NCBI RefSeq assembly: GCF_900156525.1
Contig: NZ_FTPS01000002.1
Location: 1 to 64,000 of the forward strand
Direction of reading: 5' to 3'
DNA: 64,000 nucleotides
From: Pontibaca methylaminivorans
Lineage (GTDB): Bacteria; Pseudomonadota; Alphaproteobacteria; Rhodobacterales; Rhodobacteraceae
Part shown: positions 63,206-64,000 of the stretch, piece by piece
Position numbering within the stretch: position 1 is the first letter of the stretch
Layout of the letters: every line of letters starts with the position of its first letter
The notes under the pieces: model-generated
Told to the model about the DNA's origin: nothing
The model's database searches: none
What the model saw: the letters and a program-made list of their open reading frames with translations, nothing else
Position numbers and translations under genes: made by a program

Positions 63206-64000
63206 TCAGGGCTGAATGCCATCGGTGGCGAAAATGGCGAGCATGGCGGCGCCCTCACCCACGGGCGCCGTGCCGTCCGGCCAGATGCGGGCCTCGCCGG
63301 CGCGCGGGGCGGCCAGCTCTGCGGGCAGATCGCATGTGATCGCGGCGGCAAGCCGGATCCTGCCGGGGGCGCCTTCGCGCCGGAACACAAGGCAGCCGGA
63401 CGGCGCGTCGAGCGCCACGTAACGCCCCTGATCGAACAGCGCGCCATGACGGCGCCGCAGGGGAAGCATCACCCGCAGCAGCGAAAGCTTGTTGCGGTCG
63501 AGCCATGAAAGACCCGCCCCGCTGTCCAGCGCGTGCTGCAGCGCGGGAAAATTCACCGGCCGGCGGTTGTCGGGGTCGGTCAGGGCGTGGCTGGCCACTT
63601 CGCAGCCCTGATAGATGTCGGGAATTCCGGGCAGGGTGAGCTTGAGCGCAAGCTGCAGGAGCGAAAGCCGCCGCGCCATGCGCGCCGCCGGTTCCGTCGC
63701 GGCGGGAAGCGTGGCGAAACGGGCGGCCAGGGCCGCGGCGAACCGCGTGCCAGCGGCCTCGAACTCCGGCGCCGGGTTTTCCCAGCCGGTCCCCTCCCCG
63801 GCCTCGCGCATGGCCTTGACCGCATGATCGCGCAGCCGCGCGGCCAGATCCCCGCCCGCCGGATGCAGCGCCCAGAGCGATTGCAGCAGATACCAGCGCA
63901 GGTTCGGATCGACCAAGGCGGCGCCCTCGATGCCGGCGGCCTGTCCGATCAGGGCCTCCATCGCCTCGGGGTGGTGGCTGAGCGCGGCGATCCGCATGCG
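63206..64000 (-). CDS. treY: Maltooligosyltrehalose synthase TreY, 5' part outside the window
   Basis: The C-terminal 265 residues of a GH13 enzyme run off the right edge. The segments LVDPNLRWYLLQSLWALHPA, LALKLTLPGIPDIYQGCEVA and LTDPDNRRPVNFPALQHAL are characteristic of TreY, which rearranges the reducing end of maltodextrin to a trehalosyl unit that TreZ then releases. The C-terminal beta-domain (RLAAAITCDLPAELAAPRAG) is complete. It is upstream of, and in the same direction as, ligD with a 113-bp gap. A trehalose operon would continue to the right. Confidence 0.92.
   Translation of the reverse strand, partial: RMRIAALSHHPEAMEALIGQAAGIEGAALVDPNLRWYLLQSLWALHPAGGDLAARLRDHAVKAMREAGEGTGWENPAPEFEAAGTRFAAALAARFATLPAATEPAARMARRLSLLQLALKLTLPGIPDIYQGCEVASHALTDPDNRRPVNFPALQHALDSGAGLSWLDRNKLSLLRVMLPLRRRHGALFDQGRYVALDAPSGCLVFRREGAPGRIRLAAAITCDLPAELAAPRAGEARIWPDGTAPVGEGAAMLAIFATDGIQP

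Overview
The window is GC-rich DNA from an alphaproteobacterium, most likely a Rhodobacteraceae member (Paracoccus/Rhodovulum/roseobacter type). The main evidence is a complete repABC replication module with its antisense RNA, an HvrA-type H-NS protein and strongly GC-biased codons. Because repABC lies inside the window, the sequence is probably part of a megaplasmid or chromid. Both ends cut genes: ureD on the left and treY on the right.

Region 1 (1-8.6 kb) is accessory DNA. After ureD and a TsdA-like dihaem cytochrome comes an AT-richer stretch carrying an H-NS gene. It is followed by decayed insertion sequences: IS21 istB interrupted by an internally deleted IS66 element, then ISL3, two kinds of IS3, and IS4. 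Between and after them lie a Tat-exported esterase, a vapC cut by an IS end, a frameshifted pRiA4b ORF-3 gene and an intact ccdAB pair.

Region 2 (8.7-15.6 kb) is the plasmid backbone: an HTH protein divergent from a serine recombinase, parDE, and repA-repB-(antisense RNA)-repC with a candidate parS at the repC stop codon.

Region 3 (15.7-30.1 kb) is a beta-1,2-glucan and sugar-phosphate cluster. It holds a GH144-type glucanase, a free-standing GH94-type phosphorylase, 6-phosphogluconate dehydrogenase, phosphoglucomutase, glucose-6-phosphate isomerase, and a GT84 glucan synthase with a Glycoamylase domain. The last and the GH94 protein look like the two halves of an NdvB-type cyclic glucan synthase, encoded separately about 4.7 kb apart. 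GH94 phosphorolysis would give glucose-1-phosphate, which Pgm and Pgi pass into central metabolism.

Region 4 (30.5-43.7 kb) holds Ric/YtfE, LrgAB, Cu/Zn-SOD, a beta-lactamase-fold hydrolase, an RND efflux pump, a copper-handling operon (DUF2946-like, YcnI, PCuAC) and MgtE. Region 5 (43.8-55.3 kb) is a twelve-gene, end-overlapping operon for alternative complex III (actABCDEF), a small membrane protein, SCO, and a caa3-type A2 oxidase (coxBACD). Region 6 (55.3-64 kb) has a PoxB-like ThDP enzyme, two Ku genes, LigD, small unknown proteins and the end of treY.

A motif of the form GGAAC-N16/17-NGTT, resembling alphaproteobacterial EcfG (general stress sigma factor) promoters, precedes actA, sodC, mgtE, both ku transcription units, the ThDP enzyme and an unknown membrane protein. 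Together with glucan, trehalose, SOD, NHEJ and alternative respiration genes, this suggests a stress-tolerance replicon. That reading is inference.
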